A stretch of 64,000 nucleotides of DNA from Porpolomopsis calyptriformis (lineage: Eukaryota; Basidiomycota; Agaricomycetes; Agaricales; Hygrophoraceae). Below the pieces are notes generated by a model that was not told where the DNA came from, did not search any database, and saw only the letters and a list, made by a program, of their open reading frames with translations. The stretch is from the NCBI GenBank assembly GCA_951640195.1, contig OX621168.1, positions 2,170,001-2,234,000 of the forward strand, read 5' to 3'. Positions 46,255 to 58,374 of the stretch are shown here, piece by piece (the stretch's first letter is position 1; every line of letters begins with the position of its first letter). Position numbers and translations under genes: made by a program.

Positions 46255-46356
46255 CTATTTCGGGGGACTTTGTAAATTCCTTCACGCTTTAATAATGCCT
46301 ATGAACAGATATCATTCCAGTTGAGAGGAAACTATTTACGAATGAGAAGAAACTAT

Positions 46357-49300
46357 TTAAGAAATGTCATCATCATCCTCTTCAGCCCCACCACCCAACT
46401 GTGCGACATCCTGACCAGGTTTCTCTACCACAAAATACTATTGCGCCATGCCTTCTCCATCTATGGATGCATCCGGAAGGACAGGGTGGTGAGGAATCAT
46501 TGCAACAACTGCAGTGATGGATTTGACATCGATCACTTGAGTACCTTCATCACCAAGTTGGGTACAGGAGACAAGCGCGTTGGATGAAAGGTCCATAAGT
46601 CTGGGATGTGGGGCAGAGTATGAGGAAACGACAGCGACAGCCTTTTCCTGACCTGGAGTTGTTTGCAAGTAGAGGTAGTAGAGTACCTCTGCAAATTGCA
46701 TCCTTGTAGCAAGAGTATACTGCAATACAAAGATTAAATATGTTGTTTCGAGACTGAAAATGACTCACTTTGATGTTCCTTGACATCCAAAGTTTCTCCA
46801 ATGGTTTCAGTGTCTCTTTCCAAGCTGACTGAGCAATCTGGCCATTTGGAAGACGTAGCCAAGCCCAGCGTACAACCTTGATAGTATCCCCACTGCTATT
46901 ACATTGTGACACATCTCCTCCAACCTCGGTTAGATACCTACAGATAGCTCTTGCCTCACATGCTTGTACAGCTCGCGCGCAACGATCAGTAGCCCATAAT
47001 AAAACATAGCCATCGCCGAGATCTATTGCACCATGTGGGACAAGGTTCTCAATTGGTGCTAATGCAGGGATCATCGTGATGAGAGCGTTTGTCCATGACT
47101 GGAATAAGCCATGTTGGAAGAGGTTGGCATATGGGTTGGAATGTTGGCGGATTTCTTCTCCAAGGTTCCCAATAGTCCATTCCATCACCCACTGCGAGGA
47201 ACACACACCTAGGTCAAAAGGAGACAGATTAGATGTATACTAAAATGAGTTAGATACTTACCTGGACTAATACGTGGAACCTCTGTTGCAAGATGAGTGA
47301 TGCCATGAATTGAGGGATGTATGAAATGAAGCCGGTCTGTTCTGTGCTGGTAGTAAAGTTCTTTGAATTCGATTGCAAATTGAGCAAGGCATTTATAGGC
47401 AGTTTGAAGTTCTGCTGGGGTAATATGTTGCTGTAGAATGACCCGAATGCCTGAGATGAGTTTGCAGAAATTGATCTAGTATTTGAGAGGGAGGACGTCA
47501 TAGAAAAGTCCTGGGCCTAGTCCAAACAGGTACATGAGGAATTCCCAAGCCTTGTAACCACTGGAGATCTTTTCGGCTGGATTACGTGGAGGTCAGTCAA
47601 ACGATCCAGGTAGATAATGCGTTGTATCAGCAACTCGCTGCCCATGTATCTTCCATACATCACCTTGGAGTGTTGCCCACAGCCACACATCTTTGCTATC
47701 CGTCTTGTCACAGTCCAATGTACCACGCCATAAACCAAGAAGAAGGTCTGGGATGTTCAGTGCAGTCAGGTGCATGACATCTGAACCAAAACAACCTGGG
47801 ATACCAAGAATCCGGCATGAGGAAATCCCACTAAAAAGGCTTGGCTTTGATATCCCAGTTTCTAAATGGCGAGTCTTGTATTGAGTTTGATTTGGAGACT
47901 GCTGGAGATATGTGAGATTTTGAAGGTATCACTCAGTAGCGGAATCGTGGAGGGCAGAGATCTCCATGTCACCGTGGTTGCATCCCTTCACAGCATAGTT
48001 GTTGGGTTTAAGCCGTGCCAGGTAGTAGTGTGTACCACCAGGTTTGTGTCAGCCGAGGATAGGACAGTAGAGTCGGTACACGTTACATCCATGATGGCCA
48101 ACCAAACCATTGATATAGACCATACCAGGTCCATCAGCAGTCCCGAGAGCAAAGAATGGGTGAGACACAAAAATGGATCCATCCGTTGCATCCCAGATCG
48201 AGAGACCTTCGGTCTGAATTGCTGCGAGATGATGGATACTAGGGAAAAGAAAACTGTCGACATTTTTTGGTTTCTTGGGAATGAATCCCCCAGGTAAGAC
48301 ATAGCGTTTCTTGTAGCGGAGGTCTGGTGCAAGATCTAGAAGTACCCAGATGTAGATCCAACAATCAGATGATTTGTTTTGATAGAGTTGCGCGCCGTCT
48401 ATCGAAAGCATCAGTAGCGTGTCGCCAGATAGGATTTTTCCTTGTTTAACGGCATCAAGATAGTCGCCTCCGTGATATACATCATCATATGATAGTAGTT
48501 TACCCTCATTGTCTTGCAGTTCCTGCAGGATACGGGCAGTTTCACATTGACAGTGTTTCATTTTATTCGCGCTATCAGGGGATTGCCAGAACGCTTGGAT
48601 TTGAGGACCAATCGGTAGTGTATAGTATGTTTGGCATGGGACGTGGATCATTCCATTACTGGAAGTAAACTTGTTTTGATCATATCGAGGTTCCGAGCAT
48701 GTTGGGCAATTGATAAGTTCGCTAAACGGCCCTGTATATGCAAGGCAACTATTGATACACATGTCGTGTATCAATGGATAGATCCCAGTGATTTGAGCGA
48801 TCTGTCGCTTGACTTGGTCGTACGTGAGAATATTGTCCTCGGGATGGCATCAAAGTATTGCTGCCCACATGCTGTTGTAAGTCTCCTGCGAAGCATTGGT
48901 CACTAAAAGGAACATATCCATTGAGAGGCGCAAATCCGGATCATCAAGATCAACCCCATGGAGAGGAGTAGGATTGCGCAACTGCGCTGTTGCATCCTTG
49001 TCAAGCTGATTGGTCTCATCATCGAGCGAGGCACATTTCATGGCTTCAATAAACTGGAGTGCAATTTTGATTTCTTCGATTTGGATAGTAGTAGGTTCAG
49101 GTGAGTTGGGACAGTCGTGTGGGTGAGTTGAATTGATATTGAGATCACTCTGGGTGTCATGAGCATCAAGCGGTCGAGGTACATCTTGCTGACAAGGATT
49201 GTCAGGTTCCATAATATGCGGGGAATCACCCTGCAAAAAATGATTGACATAGGAAATATTGAATAAGTAAAGAAAATGCACCTCAATATCCTCATGAGGT

Positions 49301-49557
49301 GCATGATCCCCACACCACCACTTGGACTGAGTATCCTGGCATCCCATATCAGCAAGATCACTCCTGCGTTTGCCTGACTGGCGTTCACTAGAGTGTTGGG
49401 TTTGCGCAGTGGTATTGGTCAGAAACTGCGAGAACTTTGCTGAAAGGGCTTGCTGTCAGAATTTCTTGTGCCTCCAGTAGGTCAACTCAGATACAGTGTG
49501 TACATTTCCTTTACATTTTTCTATGCAATCACAGGTCCAGGTCTTCGTGGAGGCCAT
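46357..49557 (-). pseudogene. TNP2-type transposase (CMC/EnSpm)
   Basis: Starts MASTKTWTCDCIEKCKGN at 49557 and ends at TAA 46357-46359 after an acidic tail. An intron lies at about 49283-49231 (GTGCAT...TGCAG). Conserved TNP2 blocks: MCINSCLAYTGPFSEL...CPTCSEPRYD (48770-48690), DTLLMLSIDGAQLY (about 48425-48385), WIYIWVLLDLAP, GLVGHHGCNVYRLYC (about 48110-48065), DVMHLTALNIPDLLLGLWRG (47780-47720), WVMEWTIGNLGEEIRQ (about 47180). The DDE residues are expected at the Asp of LSIDGAQ, the Asp of DVMHL and a later Glu. In-frame stops, mostly TGA or TAG in place of CGA or CAG, occur after HKKF, at CPILG, near 47600 and at GMAQ, so the gene is broken. Confidence 0.85.
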
Positions 49558-49807
49558 TATAGGCAGAGCAGGCAGGACGTGGGAAGTAATAGCAAAAGAC
49601 CCAAATTGCATTGACACAGTTACATACAAATTGTGTTGTCGAAAGTTGTCATTTGGGACAGCAGACATCTGTCTAGCAACTTCGAATCACACAATATGTC
49701 TGAGCATCTAAGCATGTAAAAGGTGATCATACAATTTACTCAGATATTTACAGTTGTATCTAGTTTTGACCAGATCCGGCTTGGTGGACTTTTCACTGGG
49801 TCTCATC

Positions 49808-50271
49808 ATTTGTAATTGTATAATTCAAAGCCAGAATTGAATGGGGAAAATTCAGTGAGAACAAGGCTCTCAACAGGAAGCTCATTCTGATAGGACAAAA
49901 TCTACATAGTGTATAGTGTTCCATAACTGAGCCTAAATGGGTGGATTTATTTCACTTGCTCTCACTTGTTCTGGCTCTGACTGGGTGCAAACAATTGGAC
50001 TCATACTTGCCATGCGAAGCAGTAGCCCACCATTCCAAGTCCCAGACCTCCAAATGCACCCTCAAGCAGTCTGAACACTGTATTTGAAAAAGTTTCCTTA
50101 TTTGGATACAGCTTGCAACAGCTCAAATGGCTTAAGCTGTAGGACCAGACTGGACTAGCCAGAAATCAATGGTTCAGTCCAGTCCAGTCTTCCACATATG
50201 GAAAGACTGATTAGACTGTAGCCAAGCTAGACTGAGCCATTACAACACTAATACTCACTTTACCTTGACTC
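49808..50271. other. Non-coding spacer
   Basis: No gene seen. It contains imperfect inverted CAGTCCAGTC/GACTGGACT motifs around 50140-50190 that could be remains of transposon ends. Confidence 0.3.
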
Positions 50272-50378
50272 TGTAATAACCCATACCTCTCAGCAGTCAA
50301 AGTATGGGTTATAGGAGAGGTTTTTAGAGTAATTTGAACTGTCAATTGAAAAATCTATGGAGAGTATGGGCTATTACA
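50272..50378. mobile_element. Possible 107-bp MITE
   Basis: Terminal inverted repeats TGTAATAACCCATACCTCTC at the left and its near-complement ending CTATTACA at the right, with a nested inverted copy of ATAACCCATAC at 50320-50330. No clear target duplication. Confidence 0.4.
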
Positions 50379-50922
50379 TCACGTGATCACACCTTTTTTT
50401 TTTTTTTTTTTTTTTGTATTCAGCATTTGTATACTGCAACAAGCAAACGTACGTGCTAAGACGCGGTGGCTAGTTACCTACGACTAGCCCTGCTACTTTA
50501 TTTATAAACGTATGAGAGGGTAGACCCCTGGGGCTTTGGGTGACACAGTGAGTTTCGAGAGTTTGGGGGTTACGTTGGGGGTTAAGCGTAGCCTAAGAGA
50601 TGGTGACCAACAACAACAGAAGGAAGAGAATAGAAACGGCTCGCTATACGATGCAGGCTGGCGGGGCGACGAGGTGCTGTTGGCTTGTTTGAGATGGTTT
50701 TCCATCCCCTCTTGCCCAGGTTTTCGCCGTGGGAAAACCCAACCCACCCCAACCCAGATGGAGGTTTGAGTTCAAGAGGCACCTGCACGTGATCACACCC
50801 CCCGCCTTTTTTTTTCTTCAGCATCAAACTCGCCTGACAAGTGCAGCTCGGCGATAGAAAAGGTCTGTTCTCAGAGATTCATTTCTTCCCACCTTTTGAC
50901 GCGTCTCAAACGAAGATCAAAA

Positions 50923-52365
50923 ATGAATGTTCTCGAGGAGCTCGAAAATCAGCTAAAGAGTCTACGGCAAAGGAAAAAGGTGCTTTTGACCGAGGTCGCG
51001 GACGTCGAGATGAGAATGAAACGCATTCTGGCAGAGCATGGACGATTGACCAATCGGAACGCGAGCATCTATCGTCTGCCTAATGAAATTCTGGTGCAAA
51101 TCTTCCGAGCCGGGCAAATCATATGCTTCGGTGGGAGGGGAATGCAGCTGGGAATGATGCATAATCATGCCCAATTCGAAGTATTAGTATCTCAAATATC
51201 AAACCATTGGAGAGCGGTCTCTATCGGCACGCCAATGCTTTGGACGGGCATCTGTAGCGTTTGCTTCCATTGCAAGCAACAGGTTGCGATGTACCTCGAG
51301 AGATCGAAGCCGTGCCCGCTAGAAATCGATTTTCGATTTGGTTCAAGTCAAGTCAAACGCCAGATCGCTTTCCTGTCTCTAATTGCAACGCACGTTGGCC
51401 GGTGGCAGCGAGTATTCATTGAACCATCAATCCCCCGGACTTACGATTACATTGTTCAAACTATTCGCCATTCGTCTGCGCCTCTCCTCGAACAGTTTGC
51501 CATCTGTCCGGCCACTCAGCCGGTAGACACCACGACTCGGGATCATGATTATAAAATATTCACTGGTGGCGCGCCTAAGCTGACATTTGTGCGCCTCGCT
51601 GGCCCCGCTCTACATCTCTCTCATCCACCTTTCGGTGCGGTGACGACGCTTCACCTCGAGGATCCACACATGGACCAATCATATATGGACTTTGTTACAT
51701 TCAGGGACATCATCAACGCGTCCCCCGCATTGCTCAACCTCTCTCTCTATAAGCTCCTCATTACAAACTGGCCAACGGACATGACCAGTTCAACACTGCA
51801 TATACCCACGCTTCGCTCCCTCCGGGTTTACGACATGACAAATATACTCTTCTCCGTGATATCCGCGCCGTATCTAGAATCGCTCGTTATCGTGGACTGC
51901 TCGGACGAGGAGGTTCCACCACTCCAGTCACTCGAGTTCCCACACCTACACACGTTGACGCTCAGCGACTGCTATCTCACAAGCCGGACATGTCGGAACA
52001 TCTTCCACTCGTTACCCGCCATCACGCACTTTGAGCTCTTGGGGTCGTTTAGTACTGATATTTTGAGGGCACTGGGCGACGACAGCACGCTTCCATCAAA
52101 CCTTCCTTTCGCGAGGCTGCATACGCTGACGCTCGAGAGACTCGAGACGGTGCAAGAACATTTGTTGTTCTCGATCGTGCTTTCGGGGCGGAAGCAGATG
52201 GGGTATCCGATTAAAGAGCTGAGGCTAGAAACGCAGCTCAGGATCAAGCTGAGGAGGAAGAAAAAACTGGAGTGGCTCGAACAACTAGTAGAGGTGGTCA
52301 CATGGAGTAGTTGTGACCCGTGGCCGCCCGGTGCAGAATTTGTGGATGGGGACGATCTATTCTGA
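50923..52365 (+). CDS. F-box protein with leucine-rich C-terminal region
   Basis: Probable substrate receptor of an SCF ubiquitin ligase. ATG at 50923 (MNVLEELENQL); the upstream TTG in the same frame is not a credible start. 480 codons, single exon, no stops. Residues 1-40 form a coiled coil (LEELENQLKSLRQRKKVLL). An F-box covers about residues 47-100 (IYRLPNEILVQIF...ISNHWRAVSIGTPMLWTGI). The remainder has leucine-rich, LRR-like segments (LRSLRVYDM, LESLVIVDCSDEE, LHTLTLSDCYLTS). Proteins of this form are numerous in agaricomycetes. It ends 51 bp before the convergent COX17. The upstream region has CACGTGATCACACC plus poly-T twice, at about 50382 and 50787. Confidence 0.88.
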   Translation: MNVLEELENQLKSLRQRKKVLLTEVADVEMRMKRILAEHGRLTNRNASIYRLPNEILVQIFRAGQIICFGGRGMQLGMMHNHAQFEVLVSQISNHWRAVSIGTPMLWTGICSVCFHCKQQVAMYLERSKPCPLEIDFRFGSSQVKRQIAFLSLIATHVGRWQRVFIEPSIPRTYDYIVQTIRHSSAPLLEQFAICPATQPVDTTTRDHDYKIFTGGAPKLTFVRLAGPALHLSHPPFGAVTTLHLEDPHMDQSYMDFVTFRDIINASPALLNLSLYKLLITNWPTDMTSSTLHIPTLRSLRVYDMTNILFSVISAPYLESLVIVDCSDEEVPPLQSLEFPHLHTLTLSDCYLTSRTCRNIFHSLPAITHFELLGSFSTDILRALGDDSTLPSNLPFARLHTLTLERLETVQEHLLFSIVLSGRKQMGYPIKELRLETQLRIKLRRKKKLEWLEQLVEVVTWSSCDPWPPGAEFVDGDDLF

Positions 52366-52416
52366 TGCACGACGCGTCACTACGTCTTGTTTTCTTTTTT
52401 TTTTAAAAAAGACCCG

Positions 52417-52750
52417 TTAGATCTTGAACCCGAATCCCCTCATACACTCTATGTGACTTTTTACCAACTCCTTGCACTTCTCGTCAGCCTCGGATGAATC
52501 AAATCGCAAGAAACAGTCATCCCGAGCGGATTTAGTGTCAGGACATGCGCAGCACCTTGTCCTCAAACATGAATCATGATGTGAATCACGTATTAAGTTA
52601 CTTACGGTTTCAGACCCTTCGGATTGAGAGGGTTCATGACGGGGTCGGTTGGGTCGTATGGTTTTGCGTTTGAAGACCAGAGTGATCGTATCTAAACGGT
52701 ACATTAGCGAACAGACAAAATCCATTGTCGTTCTCTACCTTTTCCAGCAT
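52417..52750 (-). CDS. COX17: Mitochondrial copper chaperone COX17
   Basis: Delivers Cu(I) in the mitochondrial intermembrane space to SCO1 and COX11 for cytochrome c oxidase assembly. Three exons: 52750-52739 (only 12 coding nt, MLEK), 52691-52606 and 52555-52417. Introns are 47 nt (GTAGAG...TTTAG) and 50 nt (GTAAGT...ACAAG). The spliced protein is 78 residues, in the family's usual range, and has the copper-binding CCACPDTK near residues 34-41 plus the twin Cys pattern ending ECMRGFGFKI. No stops. Start chosen because the 12-nt exon is the only upstream ATG that joins in frame with a proper splice; an internal ATG (MNPLNP) is the alternative. Transcribed divergently from the ABCG gene. Confidence 0.92.
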
Positions 52751-52842
52751 CGATGGTGTTGAGAGGACCGATGTTATGTAATATACAGACGCTTCTAAGG
52801 CAGCTCCTTTTTGAGCGACAGTCCTGTCACCACTTCCGTGAT
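52751..52842. promoter_or_regulatory. Short divergent promoter, COX17 / ABCG transporter
   Basis: Only 92 bp separate the two start codons, so both genes must share or overlap their 5' control regions. No clear TATA box was found. Confidence 0.6.
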
Positions 52843-55800
52843 ATGCGTCTCTCAAAGCTGTCATCCCTCGTGTTCTTGCCATTGGCATTAGGACAATCAT
52901 GTCAAAACTACGGCATTCAGAATGGCACCACTTGTGCTTGTCCACCAGGTTTTGGCGGTGCAAACTGCTCTCAGCCAGCATGCGGGGGTGACATCTTTCA
53001 AGGCTCCAAACGCACTCTAGTCCCTCTCTCGCCGTCTTCTTTCCCGAACATCACAGCCGCTGGATGTTCCTGCGAGTCAGGATGGGCTGGGGTTGACTGT
53101 AACGTATGTCAAAGCGCGAGCGCATGTCAGAATGCATACACCGCCGCCACTGGTAATCCGCCAAATGCGAGTGCAAGTTCTGCCGCAGGCGACCTTCCAG
53201 GCGCCCAGAATGATACTTTGGTCTGTAACAATAACCCACAAGTCTATGCTTCCAGTCAGATGAGCTGTCAAGTAATCGTATGTCTATCTTTTTTCTTGCC
53301 CCTTATCAAAAACTCATGCATGGCACTCTCAGAATCCTACCGTCCAAGGCCTCTTCCCTCTCCCTATGTCTCTCAATATCATGCGCACTCTCCAGCCCCC
53401 GCTCACGCCCATCCCGAATGTGACCGGTTTCGGCACTAATGGCTCCATCTTCGTTCAGCTCTGGTATGCCGGCGTCGAGCAATTCTTCTGCCAAGCGGAT
53501 TCGTGTACACAGGATCTCAAAGGAACCGGTCAAAACGCAGTCAGCTGGGATTGCCATAACCTTCAGTGCGCTTGTATCCAGGGCACGACAGCCTGCGGTG
53601 GGCCAGGGCCGTTGAATCTTACTGCTACCGTCAACGGTCTGACTGGAGATATCACCGTTTCGTGCTCCCAGCTGAGCGGCTCGACGAACACGGCATCCTG
53701 CGCATTTCAGCAGTCCGTCCTCCAGTCATTGTTCGGCTCGACCGGTCTCTCACTCAACTCGTGCACGTTTGGCGAATGTGTTCGGCAGAGTGTCATCGAC
53801 GAAGCCAGTCCTAACGCCGGAGGAGGCGGTGGGGGTGGTGGGAAGGAACTGAGTGGTAGCGTGATCGCTGGTCTGGCTGTGGTGTGCGCGTTGCTGTTCT
53901 TGGCCCTTCTCTTTTTACTTCTCGGCCTAGTGAAGCAAAGGAGGATGCGGAAGGGTGTCTATACCCATGTGGAGAAGACCGGTGGCGTCGGCGTCCAGTG
54001 GTCCGATCTTAGCTATGTCGTCCCAGGTACCGGTAGATCGAGGACTTTGCTTGGCAGGAAAAGAACGGAAAATAGTGCAGGATTTACCGATGATAAGGTT
54101 GTGTTAGATGGACTTAGTGGGTCCGTCCAGCCTGGACAAATAATGGCCATATTGGGTCCCAGTGGTATGCACCGAAACAGGGTACTTATTCACCAAGGGA
54201 TTTTTCTTAACATTGTTTTGTTTAGGTGCTGGAAAAACGACGCTTGTCGAAATCCTTGCCAATAGGAGCAAGTCTGGGCTCACCACCGGCGTTGTCTCCT
54301 TCCCCTCTACTTCAAGCGACAGCCCCAAACGTCCTCGGATTGGCTTCGTCCCTCAACAGGATATTCTCCCGCCTATGCTCACCGTCTTTGAAACTCTCCT
54401 GTTTGCCGCTCGCCTGCGCCTTCCTGAGGCTGTCCCTGATGAGGAGAAGTGTAAACGAGTGAACGAGGTTATGGAGAAGTTAGGGATTGAAGCTCTAGGG
54501 AATACGAGGATCGGAGGGAATGGGGACGGGAAGGGGAGGGGTATAAGTGGGGGTGAGATGAGGAGGGTCAGTATTGGATTAGAGCTTGTTGCGAGGCCTG
54601 ATGTATTGCTCTTGGACGAGCCCACGTCAGGTGCGTTAGCTTGTCCCATAAACCTCATTCCTTTCTTAACTGTATACCTTGGTGTCCCCAGGACTGGACT
54701 CCGTTTCAGCGGCCAAAGTGGCAAACGTCCTTCGCGCAGTCGCCCATGATCCCGAAAGCCCCACAGCCGTGATCGCATCCATACATCAGCCCAGGTAAAT
54801 TTATCGTTTCGCCTTCCGAATCAATTAATATCATCCCAATTTTTTTTCACAGTTCTCAGTTGTATCAAACCTTTGACTCTATCCTTCTCCTCTCTCATGG
54901 ACAAGCACTGTACTATGGTCCAGGATCATTCGCGCCAGCCGACCATTTCGCTCGTTCTTCAGTACAGGTACCGCGATATCAACAGGGGTATAATATCGCG
55001 GACTATTTATTGGAGATAGCTAGTGATCCACCAGTGGAGCTTTTCAAGGTGAGCCGGCCAGGCGCAGCAGTCGTCTTAATACAAAGTAGGCTCCCCGAAT
55101 TATCATCGCCCGTGGAGAAGGAAGGATTCGAATCGCTGGATGCGACGGAGAGAGGAGATGGTGGGGGTGGGAACCCGATTGTTGGAGCTGCAGGGTCGAC
55201 TTCGGGCTCCAAGTTGTTGCAACTGGGAGCTGGGATGATGGCGAACGGTCAGTATGCTGCTACATTTTTGACGCAGCTGCAGGTGCTTTCTGGGAGGGAG
55301 TGGAAGATACTGAGGAGGTCAGCGTGGCTTGCGTGTTTTTGCTCGAACATTGACCTGACTTGTGTATATTTCAGGGATAGGACTCTTTTCATCACTCATG
55401 TTGCAACCGCTACGCTGTTGGGGGTGTTTTGCGGTAAGGCCTGAGTTTTGAATATGGTTGTTGGCTTGAACTAGCTGACAATTTTATCCAAGGTGGACTG
55501 TATTACCACACGGGTATCACGATCGCGGGGTTCCAGTCCAGAGTCGGTTGTCTGTTCTTTGTGGTGAGCAGGCAACAAGCATTTTATCCCTCTCTGTGAG
55601 GGGGCAAATGCTCACGAATTTCCCTATGTGCAGGGCGCGTTGATCGCATTTTCGTCATTGAGTGCACTGTACAATATTGTCGAGATCCGTCCATTATTCC
55701 TCCGGGAGAGATCGAACGCATATTACAGGTTGGAACACCGTCACGCTACTTCCCTTTCCCGCCCTTGACATTACTTCATTGTTGCTTGCTTCCAGTCCCA

Positions 55801-56545
55801 CTGCCTGGCTATTTTCCCGCCTGATATTTGACATGATTCCCCTTCGAATCATTCCGACGCTCATCGTTTCAACCATGTACGTACTACAACGCTACTCATC
55901 ACTCTACTTGCTTTGATGTCCAATGCACACCACAGCACGTACTGGATGACCGGACTGGCTCACGAGGCATCACACTTTTTCAAGTTCCTCTTCATACTTG
56001 TCTTGTACACAATTGCCATGACACTCTTTGTTCGTCCTTTCTTCCAATGACCGTTTTCTCCTGATGACCCTGCTTACCTATCCCCCTCGTTGCTACAGAA
56101 TTTCCTCCTAGGAACGCTCTTCCGCAACGGCGGCGTCGCGATTCTTCTCTCGGCGCTCTCGGCGCTCTACCAGATGACGTTTGCAGGCTTTTTCGTTCAT
56201 CTGAATTCGATACCCCCTGTACTTCGCTGGCTGCAGTGGATCTGCCCATTGAAATATACGCTAGAGGCACTATCGGTGAACGAGGTTGGATCAGGGTTGA
56301 TGATCAAGGATACGTTGCAAGGCGTGCCGGTCGATGTTTCAGCGAGCTTGATCATGACCTTGGTAAGTTGGTGATAGATCCCTTTCGTAATTGATCTGAT
56401 CTAATTGATTCCTGGGTCCGTATAGTTGTTTGGATTTGGGGTGAAAAATTATTATCGGGATGTTCTTATCTTGTTCGGTTTCATCGCTGCGTTCGGGCTA
56501 GGTGTTATTGGTTCTGTATGGTTCAGAGTTCGCGAGAGACGGTAA
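52843..56545 (+). CDS. ADP1-like ABCG transporter with EGF-like N-terminus
   Basis: ATP-driven membrane transporter of the ABCG subfamily, single ATPase domain, similar in layout to yeast Adp1; substrate unknown. ATG at 52843 followed by a likely signal peptide (LSSLVFLPLALGQSC) and Cys-rich EGF-like modules (CACPPGFGGANCS, CSCESGWAGVDCN). A membrane span (IAGLAVVCALLFLALLFLLL) is near 53860-53930. The ATPase has Walker A GPSG-AGKTT split by an intron, Q-loop GFVPQQD, signature ISGGEMRR and Walker B LLLDEPTSG. A 3' membrane domain (AFSSLSALYNI, YWMTGL, GLGVIGSVWF) ends at TAA 56543-56545. Eleven introns: 53278-53332, 54165-54225, 54631-54691, 54795-54852, 55318-55374, 55434-55492, 55564-55633, 55739-55795, 55877-55935, 56030-56098, 56363-56425. 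All join in frame and no stops are present, so it looks functional. Confidence 0.92.
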
Positions 56546-56659
56546 TCATTGGAGGTTGTCCTTTCTTCCAAAAGTTTTTTTCATAAAATCTACATATGCC
56601 ATTGTCCTACTTGGTGATGAAGGTCATCTAATGGGTACCAATCTTCGTGATGTCCACTT

Positions 56660-56868
56660 TGTGATAAAAATATGAGTGAAGATGATATAATGAAGAGTTG
56701 TTATTTATATTACACTCATCTGTATCTACCTTATATATGTATGTATAATCAAAGGGACGTGTTTCATACAATGGGGTTGCACAGACATTGTTCAAGGGGT
56801 CACTTGGCCAAAGGGCCAACAGTCAATGGGATCAAAGGGGGGCTTGTGCTCGCTTGCACATTCTGACA
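56660..56868 (-). repeat. Copia-B 3' LTR
   Basis: The right edge is fixed by the polypurine tract. The left edge (sense end ...TTTTTATCACA) is a guess because there is no second LTR. The sense strand carries ATATATAAGG, a TATA box, at about 56731-56741. Confidence 0.6.
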
Positions 56869-58276
56869 CTCCCCCTCAAGCTGCACATAGCCCTAACTCA
56901 GAAGCAAAGTGTTTAGCTTTTGCTGAGGGCAATGGCTTGGTAAGTACATCAGCAGTCATATGCTCAGTTGGGCAGTATTCAAGCCTGAGTGAGCCTTTTC
57001 TGATGATCCAGCAAATAAAGTGGTATTGGATATTGATATGTTTCATTCGAGCATGGTATTGGTGATCTTTTGATAGCACAATGGCTGATTGGTTATCTGA
57101 AAAAAGAGTAGTTGGGTCTGTGACTTGACCAAAGACTTCACCAATAAAGGTGCGAAGCCATAAGGCTTCCTTCGCGGCATGGGTTGCCGCTACATATTCA
57201 GCTTCAGTAGTTGACAGAGCAATGATCTCTTGTCATTTCGAGCTCTAGGAGACAGCAGCATTATCTATAAGAAAGGCATAACCAGAGATAGCATGGCAGT
57301 CTTTGTGCATACTGCCATCAGCATCACAATATCCAGTCAGTTCTCATACTGGACCACCATACATCAATCGTAGATCTCGGGTTCCCTTGACATAACAAAA
57401 AACTTGTTTAACAGCTTCCCAATGGGCTCGACCAGGGTTGTCAAGAAAACGTGAGAGCAATGCTACGGCATAAGCTATGTCGGGTCAGGTTCCAATTGCT
57501 GCGTACATTAAGGATCCAACAGCCTCTCAGTAAGGGACATTACGCATGTCAGCAATTTCTTGCATTGTCACAGGACACTGGGCAGTTGAAAGCCGGCTAT
57601 TTGGTTCCATGGGTGAGGATATAGGTTTGGCATCCTTGAGGTTGAATTGTTTGATGATAGAATCGATGTATGAATGCTGACAAAGCAATATCATTCTTGC
57701 TCTTCTGTCACATTTGACCTCGATACCTAGCAGCCAATGGATTTCTCCAAGGTCAGTAATTGCCAGCTCCTTGTTGAGTTTGGTCTTGACCTCATCCATT
57801 GAAGCTGGGGTACTTGTGACAATAGTCAGGTCATCGACATGAGCCACAATGATTATTACATCAGCATCTGAACATTGGAAGAAAACAGCGTGGTCCACTT
57901 CACAGCGTGCAAGTCCAAACAGCTTGCATAGGACATTGAATAGCTTTTCATACCACTGTCGTCCACTCTGTTTCAGTCCATAAATTGCCTTCCGCAGGTG
58001 CAGAACATGTCCAGGATGGAATGGAGCTCTAGGGATTTGCCTCATATAGACGACTTCATTTTCATCGAGGACTCCATTCAGGTAAGCACTCTTTACATCA
58101 ATTTGATGGATTTTGAGATCCTAATGAGCAGCAAGTGCCAGCACAGTCCTAATTGAAGCTAGCTTGGCCACAGGAGTGTAGGTTTCGGAGTAATCAACTC
58201 CAGGTACTTGAGAAAATCCTTGGGCCACAAGTCGTGCCCTATAGCGCTCAATATGGCCATCAGCATTCTTCTTGAT

Positions 58277-58374
58277 TCAGAATACCCATTTGTTTCCAAT
58301 CACATTCGTGTTGGGTGGCATCTTGATTCGGAATACCCATTTGTTTCCAATCACATTTGTGTTGGGTGGCATTT
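58277..58374 (-). repeat. 48-bp tandem duplication in Copia-B RT
   Basis: Two adjacent near-identical 48-bp copies, each coding KMPPNTNVIGNKWVFRI; other copia elements have this block once. In frame, so it duplicates 16 residues. Confidence 0.88.

Larger units (their letters stand above)
43816..49800 (-). mobile_element. CMC/EnSpm-type DNA transposon, two genes, TIRs and TSD
   Basis: 5985-bp element. Left end CCCAGTGAAAAGTCCACC at 43816 and its inverted partner ending at 49800 form about 30-bp terminal inverted repeats with few mismatches (GAGCGGGATCTGA against AAGCCGGATCTGG). A perfect TCTCATC flanks both sides (43809-43815, 49801-49807). Two minus-strand genes, a TNP2 transposase and a companion protein, fill the inside, as in EnSpm elements. 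Confidence 0.85.

Noticed and set aside
50536..50769. Small plus ORF upstream of the F-box gene (and its minus counterparts)
   Set aside because: No homology, weak codon pattern, lies in the promoter region between two repeated motifs.
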